DNA of 12,538 bases from TMED23 sp913054205 (lineage in GTDB: Bacteria > Pseudomonadota > Alphaproteobacteria > Rhodospirillales > UBA2165). The stretch is from the NCBI GenBank assembly GCA_046582495.1, contig JAYGEG010000122.1, positions 1-12,538 of the forward strand, in the 5' to 3' direction. This document shows, piece by piece, positions 5,652-12,537 of this stretch; within the stretch, counting starts at the first letter, position 1, and every line of letters begins with the position of its first letter. The notes below the pieces were generated by a model that made no database searches, was not told the DNA's origin, and was given only the letters and a program-made list of their open reading frames with translations. The position numbers and the translations under genes are program-made.

Positions 5652-6380
5652 ATGTCCGACCTTCTATTGCTGGACCGCGAGAACGACGTAACCACGATCA
5701 CTATTAACAACCCTGACAATGGCAATCGAGTCAGCGACGAGATGGCCGCAGAGTTGACCAATATGCTCAACACTGCCCAGTCCGACTCGCATTTTATTAT
5801 ATTCAAAAGCGTGGGCGATGATTTCTGCCTCGGACGTGCCATGATGGGAGAGAAACCCGGAACTTTGCCAGAGGCGCTCGAAATGCGCGGTAAATTCGAT
5901 GTGGTGTTTGATCTTTATGATGCTTACAGGAACTCAGAAGTGCCGATCCTCGGAGTTGTGCAGGGCGAAGCCCATGGTTTTGGCGCAGCACTTGCGGCTC
6001 TCACTGATATCACAATCTGTAGTGATCGTGCCAAATTCTCTTTGCCGGAAACCTCGCATAACATCATGCCGACCATGGCGATGTCAGCCTTGATGGGACG
6101 GGTCAGCCGCAAAGCGCTGATGTATATGACCTATACCTGCGATGTGATTGATGCTGATACAGCATTGTCGTTTGGGCTCGCCAGCCAAGTCGTGCCACAT
6201 GCCGAATTGGATGCAACGGTTGAAGCCGCCATCGGCAAACTCAGCCGCATCCCGCGCACCGCCATAAAAGCTGTTAAAGAATTCTCCTCAGAGGGTGAAG
6301 AGCTTTCGACCAAATCTGCAAAAGCTTATGCGCGCAATTTGCACGCGACGATCAACAGTTCTGAGACTTTGCGAAAATAA
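5652..6380 (+). CDS. Enoyl-CoA hydratase/isomerase (crotonase) family protein with one catalytic Glu missing
   Basis: The 242-residue product is a crotonase-fold protein, slightly shorter than usual. The oxyanion-hole segments are DDFCLGRAM (56-64) and GEAHGFGAALA (105-115), and NIMPTMAMSALMGRVSRKALMYMT matches the family block after the active site. Against the rat hydratase pattern GGGCELA, the first catalytic Glu is Ala113; the second, Glu133 in LPETS, is kept. Such one-Glu crotonases act as hydratases, isomerases, lyases or dehalogenases on CoA thioesters, so the exact reaction is open. The start ATG 5652 has a strong Shine-Dalgarno GGGGGAG (5639-5645); an upstream in-frame TTG at 5637 is within that site and is not used. 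It is divergent from the dioxygenase and upstream of the Mo-hydroxylase operon, which suggests it processes a CoA-bound product of ring cleavage (inference). Confidence 0.88.
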   Translation: MSDLLLLDRENDVTTITINNPDNGNRVSDEMAAELTNMLNTAQSDSHFIIFKSVGDDFCLGRAMMGEKPGTLPEALEMRGKFDVVFDLYDAYRNSEVPILGVVQGEAHGFGAALAALTDITICSDRAKFSLPETSHNIMPTMAMSALMGRVSRKALMYMTYTCDVIDADTALSFGLASQVVPHAELDATVEAAIGKLSRIPRTAIKAVKEFSSEGEELSTKSAKAYARNLHATINSSETLRK

Positions 6381-6426
6381 ATTTCAGAACCATGTCAGGT
6401 GTCGTGCCGGAATAGATGATGCGTAC

Positions 6427-6454
6427 TAATTACTCGACCGTCGATAATTAGCTT
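6427..6454. promoter_or_regulatory. Palindromic operator, site 1 (TCGACnGTCGA core)
   Basis: The core TCGAC-C-GTCGA is a perfect 5-bp-arm palindrome centred at 6439. A TAATTA box lies on each side (6427-6432 and 6445-6450), followed by GCTT. It matches site 2 at 26 of 28 positions. The centre is 80 bp before the FAD-subunit ATG. It is probably a binding site for a dimeric regulator; the regulator is not identified. Confidence 0.65.
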
Positions 6455-6466
6455 GTGATTTTAGAT

Positions 6467-6494
6467 TAATTAATCGACAGTCGATAATTAGCTT
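6467..6494. promoter_or_regulatory. Palindromic operator, site 2 (TCGACnGTCGA core)
   Basis: This second copy is centred at 6479, exactly 40 bp from site 1, with core ATCGAC-A-GTCGAT (6-bp arms) and the same flanking TAATTA boxes and GCTT. The 40-bp phasing (about four helical turns) would place two bound dimers on the same DNA face. It is 40 bp before the FAD-subunit ATG and so should overlap or adjoin that promoter. A TATATG at 6507-6512 could be the -10, but no convincing -35 is seen. Confidence 0.68.
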
Positions 6495-6518
6495 AAACCT
6501 CTGATTTATATGTGAAAC

Positions 6519-7349
6519 ATGTATCTAGCTGAGCATTCTGGACTGATATCTGCTTCGTCACGGGATCTCGATAATTTTGTTATTCAGCGCCCGACAACAA
6601 TAGAGGAAGCTGCCGTACTTTTAGCCGACATGGATAGTAATCCGGTCGCCTACGCTGGTGGCACTGATCTCGTCGCGGCGTTTCGGGAAGGCAAAACAAT
6701 CGGCACGCTGGTCTGGCTCAAAGGCGTCAAAGACCTTCAAGAAATTTCGATTTCCAATGATATTCTCAGAATAGGTGCGCTGGTCACCCTTGGCGAAGGA
6801 AGCGATTCCGATCTCATCAATATTGTCCCCGGGTTTAAAAAAGCTTGGGGCCAGATTGCTAATATTCGTATACGTTTCTCAGCCACCATCGGCGGCAATC
6901 TTATGGCGCGCCGCACAGGCTATGAGATGTCCATTTTGCTGTCAGCGCTGGGCGCAAAAATCAATCTCGTCAACGGCAAAGACACAGTTTCAATCACGCC
7001 CGAAGAACTTTGGGAGCACCCCGGCCTTGGACAATCATTGCTGACAAGCATTGATATACCGTTGGAGGGCAAACCGGCTCTTGATTACGAGCGTTCTATG
7101 CGGCCGCTGGTGACACAAGCCGTTGTCCTCCGCGGCGGATATGATGGATCCCTGGGACGGGCAGTTATCGCAACGCGCTACCTGCGGCCAAAAATATTTG
7201 AGTTTTCAGGCAACACGTCAAATCTCGCAGAAGTGTACAAAAACTTGCCCGATGACTTCGGTGATCCACTTTTGGACAACGCCTATTTGCGTAGTCTTGC
7301 GCCAATATTTCTCGAGCGGCAGCTGGCTAGATTGGCCGGTGATGCATGA
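6519..7349 (+). CDS. Molybdenum hydroxylase FAD-binding (medium) subunit, CoxM-like
   Basis: The 276-residue subunit passes electrons from the Fe-S subunit to FAD and on to an acceptor. The two FAD-binding signatures of the xanthine dehydrogenase family medium chain are visible: YAGGTDLVAAFREG (about residues 46-59) and ATIGGNLMARR (124-134). The N-terminal FVIQRPTTIEEAAVLLAD is typical of the family. Length fits (about 270-290), and there is no 4Fe-4S insertion as in 4-hydroxybenzoyl-CoA reductase. ATG 6519 is the only usable start, since an in-frame TGA lies two codons upstream. No Shine-Dalgarno is visible, and a TATATG about 12 nt before the ATG raises the possibility of a very short or absent leader. 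It is the first gene of a three-gene operon; its TGA overlaps the next ATG by 4 nt. Two palindromic operators precede it. Confidence 0.92.
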   Translation: MYLAEHSGLISASSRDLDNFVIQRPTTIEEAAVLLADMDSNPVAYAGGTDLVAAFREGKTIGTLVWLKGVKDLQEISISNDILRIGALVTLGEGSDSDLINIVPGFKKAWGQIANIRIRFSATIGGNLMARRTGYEMSILLSALGAKINLVNGKDTVSITPEELWEHPGLGQSLLTSIDIPLEGKPALDYERSMRPLVTQAVVLRGGYDGSLGRAVIATRYLRPKIFEFSGNTSNLAEVYKNLPDDFGDPLLDNAYLRSLAPIFLERQLARLAGDA

Positions 7350-7846
7350 GCAACACTGTTTCTCTCTCATTCACTTTAAATGGTGAACAGAAATCGATTG
7401 ATGTCCCTTCGTCGGCGACGCTCGGTGATTTACTTCGCGGTGATTTCAACTTGAGCGGCACAAATTTATCCTGCGACCGGGGTGTTTGCGGCGCCTGCAC
7501 GGTTCTAATTGCTGGCAACCCAATAGCCGCCTGCCACACTTTTGCCTTTGAGATAGAGGGTGCGGACATCAGAACCATCGAGGGTCTAGAGGCCGAAGAC
7601 GGAACACTTGATCCCGTTCAGGAAGCTTTCGCCGAACTCAGTTCATTTCAATGTGGTTTTTGCACGTCGGGCATGATCATGCTTGCGCGCGCTTTGCTTG
7701 ATCGCGATCCCTTTCCGACCGACGCTACGATCAAGCAGTGGATCAGTTCCAACATCTGCCGCTGCACCGGCTATGCGATGATCATCGAAGCTGTGAAACT
7801 CGCCGCGATAAAAATAGCTGAAAATAAAAAAGAGGTGCGCAAATGA
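7346..7846 (+). CDS. Molybdenum hydroxylase 2x[2Fe-2S] (small) subunit, CoxS-like
   Basis: The 166-residue subunit binds two [2Fe-2S] clusters. The plant-ferredoxin-type N-terminal domain has CDRGVCGAC and a further Cys in IAACHTF. The C-terminal four-helix domain has the paired motifs QCGFCTSGM and NICRCTGY. All eight cluster cysteines of the family are present. It carries electrons from the Mo centre to the FAD subunit. Its ATG overlaps the stop of the FAD gene (ATGA), and its own stop overlaps the next ATG in the same way, showing tight translational coupling and 1:1:1 assembly. Length is at the family norm (about 155-170). Assignment is firm; the holoenzyme substrate is unknown. Confidence 0.95.
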   Translation: MSNTVSLSFTLNGEQKSIDVPSSATLGDLLRGDFNLSGTNLSCDRGVCGACTVLIAGNPIAACHTFAFEIEGADIRTIEGLEAEDGTLDPVQEAFAELSSFQCGFCTSGMIMLARALLDRDPFPTDATIKQWISSNICRCTGYAMIIEAVKLAAIKIAENKKEVRK

Positions 7847-10149
7847 ACGACCTGCCACCACTCAATGTAGTCGGAAAGGAAATCCGCCGCCGCGATGCTT
7901 TCGAAAAAGTCACCGGACGGGCAATCTATTCGACTGATATTACGCTGCCAAACATGCTGCATGCCAAGGCGCTTCGCAGCCCCCGAGGTCATGCGCGTAT
8001 CACCTCACTCGACGCTTCGGCAGCACGTGAAATGGCAGGCGTTCATGCGGTTCTGACACGAGATGAAATTCAGAACTACGCACCGGAAGAGCTAATGCCG
8101 GTCTATGGCTATTTTATTAAAGACCAGCCCATCGTCGCCATCAATAAAGTTCTGTATGAAGGCGATATCGTCGCGGCTGTTGCGGCTGACAATGAACGCA
8201 TCGCCAATCGGGCACTCGCCGCCATTAAAGTTGACTATGAAGAACTTCCGGCTGCTGCAACAATCGAAGAGGCACTTGCGGAGGATGCGCCAGAACTATT
8301 TGAGGAGGCCCCGCTTGGTATTGTTCCAGGCTATGGGGAAGGAGCTTCAGGTGAACTGCGCGGTGCTAAGAACATTTGCTACACGTTTAAGTACGAGACG
8401 GGCTCCGCCGATGCGTTTGATGAATGCGATCATATTTTTGAAAACGAGTTCCGTTTCTCACGCATGCATCACCTCCACCTGGAGCCTTTCGTTACCGTTG
8501 CCCATTGGACCGACAGCGACAAAATCGACGTCTGGAGCGCTTGCCAAAACCCCTTCCCGCTCAGAAAAGAATTGTCGCGCATGTTTAAGCGGCCGGAAAA
8601 TGATATTTCCGTCAAAGTTTCGTATATCGGCGGCGGTTTTGGCGCGAAAAACAATTGTAAGACCGAGCCCATCGCTGTTCTGTTGTCGCGTATGGCAAAG
8701 CGGCCCGTGCGCTTTTGCCTGACCACAGAGGAAGGTTTTCTCACCAACACCCAACACGCCGCCATTCTCAAAGTCAAAACCGGGGTGATGAAGGATGGCA
8801 CTTTGGTTGCGCGCGAAAGTGAAATTCTGCTCGACTCAGGTGCTTACTCAGATGGCAGCCCCTTGGTTGCCGAGAAGGCCGGTTACCGCATTCCGGGACC
8901 CTATCGCTACAAACATATCAAAACGACCTGTCATTGCGTGATGACCAACACTGCGCCTGCGGGTCCTTTTCGCGGCTTCGGCGGCACGCAAACTACATGG
9001 GCCTGCGAGTCTCAAATAGACATGATCGCGCACCGGCTTGGTATTGATCCCTACGAAATGCGGGTGAAGAACTTGCTCAGTTTAGGCGAGCCCTTCGTGC
9101 CCGGCGAAAGCGGCCTTGATAGTGATCTCAAAGAAGGTCTTGATTTGATCGTCGATGAAATCGGCTATAAGAGCCCGCCGAGCGAGCCCAATCGCGGCAT
9201 CGGTCTTTCCATTGGCTTTAAAGATGGAGGCGGCGTCAACAAACCAGCTTCAGCGCGCATAAAAGTGTCGACCAACGGTGATATCTTCCTGCAATGCGGC
9301 ACGATCGAACTCGGCCAGGGTGCTCATACAGCGCTGCCCAATATTGTCGCCGAGATATTGAACGCGCCGGCAGACCGTGTGCGCTACATGCCGATTGATA
9401 CCAATCACACGCCATTCGATCAGGGAACCAATGCGAGCTCTGCCATTGCCGTGACCGGGCAAGCCGTTGAACAGGCTGCGCTTGAGCTTAAAGCCAAAGT
9501 TCTCTCCTTTGCCGCCGAGCAACTCAGCTGCGAGGTCGGTGAAATTGAACTCGACAACTGGACCATCCGCAAAGGCAACGAAACACTCCCCCTTATCCCG
9601 ATGATCATGGGCTATTATGGTGGCACGGGGTTTGAGTTCACCGGCGAAGGCTATCATAAAGCCGAGAGCACCCATTCGGCGCCGCTCGAAGCACCTTGTG
9701 TCTTCTGGGAATTTGGCTGGGGCGCGGCAGATGTTACAGTCGATGTGGATACCGGTCAAATCACCGTCAACAAGCTTGTCGTTAGCGGCGATGCCGGTCG
9801 CGCGATCAATCTCAATGTCTGCCGAGGTCAGGACGAAGGAGCCGCGATTATGGGGCTCGGTCAGAGCTTGTTCGAAACCATGATTTATGACGGCACCTGC
9901 CTGGTGAACGGCGAAGCCCTCGCCTATCAAGTGCCAATGGCGAGTGACCTGCCTGAGAAATTTGTCTCAATCACTCAAGAACAAGGACACGGCCCCGGCC
10001 CGTTCGGCTCCAAAGGCATGGGTGAAGGCGGCATGCTGCCGGTTGCCTCGGCCATCGCCAACGCGGTTTACAATGCGGTCGGTGTACGGATCACCGAACT
10101 ACCATTGTCTCCTGACCGGGTAAAAAAGGCGTTGGCAGACCAGAAGTAA
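7843..10149 (+). CDS. Molybdenum hydroxylase catalytic (large) subunit, xanthine dehydrogenase family, not CO dehydrogenase
   Basis: The 768-residue subunit binds the Mo-pterin cofactor and carries the active site. The N-terminal a/b-hammerhead domain spans about 15-140. The Mo-pterin-binding part contains QNPF (235-238), IGGGFGAKN (262-270), PAGPFRGFGGTQ (372-383), GQGAHT (491-496) and FGSKGMGEGG (721-730), in which Glu728 is the conserved base that activates the Mo-bound hydroxyl. The active-site loop reads TNTAPAGPFRGFGG. The CoxL loops with Cys (AYRCSFR) or the form II AYRGAGR are absent, so an annotation as CO dehydrogenase would be wrong. Likely reactions are hydroxylation of an N-heteroaromatic ring or oxidation of an aldehyde or aromatic CoA ester; the substrate is undetermined. 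A GAGGTG Shine-Dalgarno precedes the ATG, which overlaps the previous gene by 4 nt. No Mo-cofactor insertion chaperone is in the window. Confidence 0.93.
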   Translation: MNDLPPLNVVGKEIRRRDAFEKVTGRAIYSTDITLPNMLHAKALRSPRGHARITSLDASAAREMAGVHAVLTRDEIQNYAPEELMPVYGYFIKDQPIVAINKVLYEGDIVAAVAADNERIANRALAAIKVDYEELPAAATIEEALAEDAPELFEEAPLGIVPGYGEGASGELRGAKNICYTFKYETGSADAFDECDHIFENEFRFSRMHHLHLEPFVTVAHWTDSDKIDVWSACQNPFPLRKELSRMFKRPENDISVKVSYIGGGFGAKNNCKTEPIAVLLSRMAKRPVRFCLTTEEGFLTNTQHAAILKVKTGVMKDGTLVARESEILLDSGAYSDGSPLVAEKAGYRIPGPYRYKHIKTTCHCVMTNTAPAGPFRGFGGTQTTWACESQIDMIAHRLGIDPYEMRVKNLLSLGEPFVPGESGLDSDLKEGLDLIVDEIGYKSPPSEPNRGIGLSIGFKDGGGVNKPASARIKVSTNGDIFLQCGTIELGQGAHTALPNIVAEILNAPADRVRYMPIDTNHTPFDQGTNASSAIAVTGQAVEQAALELKAKVLSFAAEQLSCEVGEIELDNWTIRKGNETLPLIPMIMGYYGGTGFEFTGEGYHKAESTHSAPLEAPCVFWEFGWGAADVTVDVDTGQITVNKLVVSGDAGRAINLNVCRGQDEGAAIMGLGQSLFETMIYDGTCLVNGEALAYQVPMASDLPEKFVSITQEQGHGPGPFGSKGMGEGGMLPVASAIANAVYNAVGVRITELPLSPDRVKKALADQK

Positions 10150-10189
10150 AAATTAATTATCAACTGAAGTAAAAATTAATTATCAACTG
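10144..10189 (+). repeat. Perfect 23-bp tandem duplication spanning the Mo-subunit stop codon
   Basis: Positions 10144-10166 and 10167-10189 are identical over 23 bp, ending in TTATCAACTG. The first unit includes the last Lys codon (AAG) and the TAA stop of the Mo subunit; the second repeats both as non-coding DNA. Because the right end of each unit is half of the palindromic operator, the duplication leaves an orphan half-site (10153-10166) next to the complete site at 10176-10200. Confidence 0.9.
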
Positions 10190-10200
10190 TCGAGAATTAA
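10176..10200. promoter_or_regulatory. Palindromic operator, site 3 (degenerate), upstream of the quinone oxidoreductase
   Basis: A 25-bp imperfect palindrome is centred at 10188. Outer arms TTAATT (10176-10181) and AATTAA (10195-10200) are perfect, and the inner arms TCAAC/GTCGA differ from sites 1 and 2 by one base in the left core. The centre is 53 bp before the ATG of the quinone oxidoreductase. The same TAATTA and GTCGA elements as in sites 1 and 2 suggest the same regulator, so this gene probably has its own regulated promoter as well as any read-through. Confidence 0.55.
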
Positions 10201-10240
10201 CGTCTAGGAAATAATCAGCCATCCAAGCGAGGGGAGAAAC

Positions 10241-11227
10241 ATGTCAGATTCAAAATCCATGAAAGCCATTTTAATTTCAGAGTTCGGTGGACCTGAGGTC
10301 TGCGAATACACCGATGTCCCAATTCCTGAAATCGATGACGACCATGTCCTCGTCAAGATCGATATCGCTGGTATAAATTACCTCGATATTTATACGAGAG
10401 AAGGTGTTCGGGGAGGTCCATTGCCCTTTATTCTTGGTTCAGAAGGTGCGGGTACCGTCACATCGATTGGTAAAAATGTGATAGATGTTGCGGTTGGCGA
10501 CATCGTCGTCTTCAGAGGCAGCGTTACCGGTGCCTACGCCGAATACGCTGTCGTCCCGGCCTGGTTGACAAATACCATTCCGGACGGCGTCAGCCTGGAA
10601 ATTGCGACGGCGCTGCATTTGCAGGGCATGACAGCGCACTATCTCGCTAATGATGTATTTCCATTGAACGAAACTCACACCTGCCTCATTCATGCCGGTG
10701 CCGGTGGCGTCGGCCACCAGCTCATTCAACTCGCCAAGGAAAAAGGTGCCCGGGTTCTTACGACAACCGGCAACACAGAAAAGGCGGAAATCGCCAAAGG
10801 ATTTGGCGCTGACGAAACCATTCTCTACCGTGAAACTGATTTTGCCGAGGATGTATTGGATTTGACCGACGGTAAAGGCGTCGATGCGGTGTTCGATTCT
10901 GTCGGCCAAGCGACGATTGATGGTTCCATCACAAGCACAAAATTATTGGGAACTGTTGTTCTTTTTGGCGACGCATCAGGCGTTACGCCGCCTATCGAAA
11001 CTCGCAAATTAGCGGCCAATTGTATTAAATTGACCCGCGTGGCCTTGATGCCCTTTGTTGCTGATCATGGCGCCATCGTAAAGCGTTGCGATGATCTATT
11101 TCGGCTTCACCAGGAAGGCAAATTGACACCCATGATCGCACCGATACGTCCGCTCGCTGAGGCGGGAGCTGCTCTCACCGACCTGGCGGGCAGAAACACC
11201 CACGGTAAGTTATTGCTAAAACCCTGA
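10241..11227 (+). CDS. NADPH:quinone oxidoreductase (zinc-free MDR superfamily)
   Basis: The 328-residue cytosolic enzyme has the medium-chain dehydrogenase/reductase layout: an N-terminal GroES-like domain (KAILISEFGGPEVCEY and GINYLDIYTREG) and a C-terminal Rossmann domain with HAGAGGVGHQLIQLAKEKGA, which binds NAD(P)H. The catalytic-zinc Cys/His ligands and the structural-zinc Cys cluster of alcohol dehydrogenases are absent, as expected for the quinone reductase (QOR) branch. It would reduce quinones or enones. ATG 10241 has a strong Shine-Dalgarno GAGGGGAG (10229-10236). It lies 91 nt after the Mo subunit with an operator between them, so it is linked to the Mo-hydroxylase regulon. It could detoxify a quinone formed from the pathway's hydroxylated ring, or reduce an enone made by ring cleavage; both are inferences. 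It converges on the ThDP enzyme, with no clear terminator in the 53-nt gap. Confidence 0.9.
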   Translation: MSDSKSMKAILISEFGGPEVCEYTDVPIPEIDDDHVLVKIDIAGINYLDIYTREGVRGGPLPFILGSEGAGTVTSIGKNVIDVAVGDIVVFRGSVTGAYAEYAVVPAWLTNTIPDGVSLEIATALHLQGMTAHYLANDVFPLNETHTCLIHAGAGGVGHQLIQLAKEKGARVLTTTGNTEKAEIAKGFGADETILYRETDFAEDVLDLTDGKGVDAVFDSVGQATIDGSITSTKLLGTVVLFGDASGVTPPIETRKLAANCIKLTRVALMPFVADHGAIVKRCDDLFRLHQEGKLTPMIAPIRPLAEAGAALTDLAGRNTHGKLLLKP

Positions 11228-11280
11228 TCTTGGGTGTGAACGCTGAATTCGATAGCCTCTAAATAAAGAACGAGTCTTCA

Positions 11281-12537
11281 CTACTCCCCACCACCCTTGC
11301 GTTCATGCACTGGGCTGGTGGCGTATTCAGGTATTACTTTGACGTCCATTACCAGGGAAGCCCCTGCGCGGACCTTCTCGATAGAGCTTTTGAGCGCGGG
11401 AATTAGATCTTCCAGATTGTCGACCGGGCCTTCTGCTTGGAGGCCTTGAGATTCAGCAAGACCACAGATATCCAACTCTGGTCCATCAATGCGTTGACCA
11501 ATCCATCTATTTTCCGGAGGACGCCCGCGTTTTTTTGCCACCGCTTCCTGGTGCATCTCGTCATTGAAGTAAGAATTGTTATTCGCAACAACAATCAAGA
11601 TCGGAATTTGCTCATGCGCAGCCGTCCAGAGCGCAGACACACCCATGAGATAATCACCATCGCCGAGCAAAGCCACCGGCAGGTATTTAGAATCTTTATC
11701 GCGCATCGCCAATGCTGCGCCAATCGCGTTGCCCGTACCAGCGCCTAAACCGCCACCGCCCGCGTTGCCAAGAAAAGCGAGCGGATGATTGTAATATGCT
11801 TCATCATTCGGCCATCCGATTGTATGGCTGATCAGCGAAATATCATCCTCCTGCATCACGGAACGAACGGCCTCTGCGAGATCGCGAATTCCAATCGGTC
11901 CCTGTTTTTGCGGAGCTACGGGTTCGGGTGCGAGTACTTGATAGGTTTCGCCTTTTCCTTCGACGAGCGGCAACAACTCATCAATGAAGGCTTCAGGGGT
12001 AGTCGGCACATGAACATCGACCGGAGCCAATTGGCCGTAATCTTTGCTCCACCCACGATGCGAATGGAAATCCATTGAGCAGTTAATGACCTTGGGTTTT
12101 ACGTCGCCGCCATTCCAAGCGTGGTTCATCGTGCCGCCGAGATCAAACCAATCGAGACTAAGAACAACATCCGCAGCTTCATGAGCATCGCGCACTGGTC
12201 CGCCAACAAAAAATCCCGCAATGTTTTTCACGCATAAAGGATGATTGGTCGGAAAGCCAACTTCCTGCCAGGAATTATTGACGGCTTTTGCGCCAACGGC
12301 TTCCGCTAATTTGATGCGTTTTTCCCAGGCATCGTCATTGCGCTGCATGCGTCCGGCGAGAATCAACGGATTTTCTGCGCCGAGCAACATCTCGGCCACC
12401 TCTTCAGCAACACCGGCAGGTGCTGCCGGCGGCGGCGGTGATTGATAGCGCCCGATATCATTAAATTCTGGCCACTCATCGATTCGCATTTCCTGCACCG
12501 CGGCATCAAGGCAAATATAAACCGGGCCAAAAGGTGG
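11281..12537 (-). CDS. Thiamine-diphosphate-dependent enzyme (acetolactate synthase/benzoylformate decarboxylase superfamily), 5' end cut off
   Basis: The frame runs from TAG near 11281 to the window edge (418 codons). The GTG and ATG codons near 12498 are internal, because the frame continues upstream with GPVYICLDAAVQE, the usual end of the PYR domain in this superfamily. The visible part is the central domain (AENPLILAGRM onwards) and the C-terminal PP domain. That domain carries the ThDP/Mg motif GDGDY (11664-11650), followed about 26 residues later by ANNNSYFND. The catalytic Glu of the PYR domain would lie outside the window. Members decarboxylate or ligate 2-oxo acids; without the N-terminal half I cannot say which type this is. 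The gene is convergent with the quinone oxidoreductase and may begin another unit of the same catabolic region. Confidence 0.88.
   Translation of the reverse strand, partial: PPFGPVYICLDAAVQEMRIDEWPEFNDIGRYQSPPPPAAPAGVAEEVAEMLLGAENPLILAGRMQRNDDAWEKRIKLAEAVGAKAVNNSWQEVGFPTNHPLCVKNIAGFFVGGPVRDAHEAADVVLSLDWFDLGGTMNHAWNGGDVKPKVINCSMDFHSHRGWSKDYGQLAPVDVHVPTTPEAFIDELLPLVEGKGETYQVLAPEPVAPQKQGPIGIRDLAEAVRSVMQEDDISLISHTIGWPNDEAYYNHPLAFLGNAGGGGLGAGTGNAIGAALAMRDKDSKYLPVALLGDGDYLMGVSALWTAAHEQIPILIVVANNNSYFNDEMHQEAVAKKRGRPPENRWIGQRIDGPELDICGLAESQGLQAEGPVDNLEDLIPALKSSIEKVRAGASLVMDVKVIPEYATSPVHERKGGGE

Noticed and set aside
9250..9930. 226-residue open frame on the minus strand inside the Mo-subunit gene
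   Set aside because: It lies wholly antisense to a gene with clear family motifs, and its product has no recognisable features; it is a shadow of the coding bias on the other strand.
7843..10149. Carbon monoxide dehydrogenase large subunit (CoxL)
   Set aside because: The form I and form II active-site loops are absent; the loop PAGPFRGFGG fits other xanthine dehydrogenase family hydroxylases.
10439..10909. 156-residue minus-strand open frame inside the quinone oxidoreductase
   Set aside because: Antisense to a well-supported MDR gene with an intact cofactor motif; no start signal or family resemblance.
11228..11280. Terminator between the convergent quinone oxidoreductase and ThDP genes
   Set aside because: Only a 4-bp ACCC/GGGT stem is visible with no T-run; too weak to call.
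12490..12498. GTG/ATG near 12498 as the start of the ThDP enzyme
   Set aside because: The same frame continues to the window edge with GPVYICLDAAVQE, the normal end of the PYR domain, so the gene is cut off rather than starting here.
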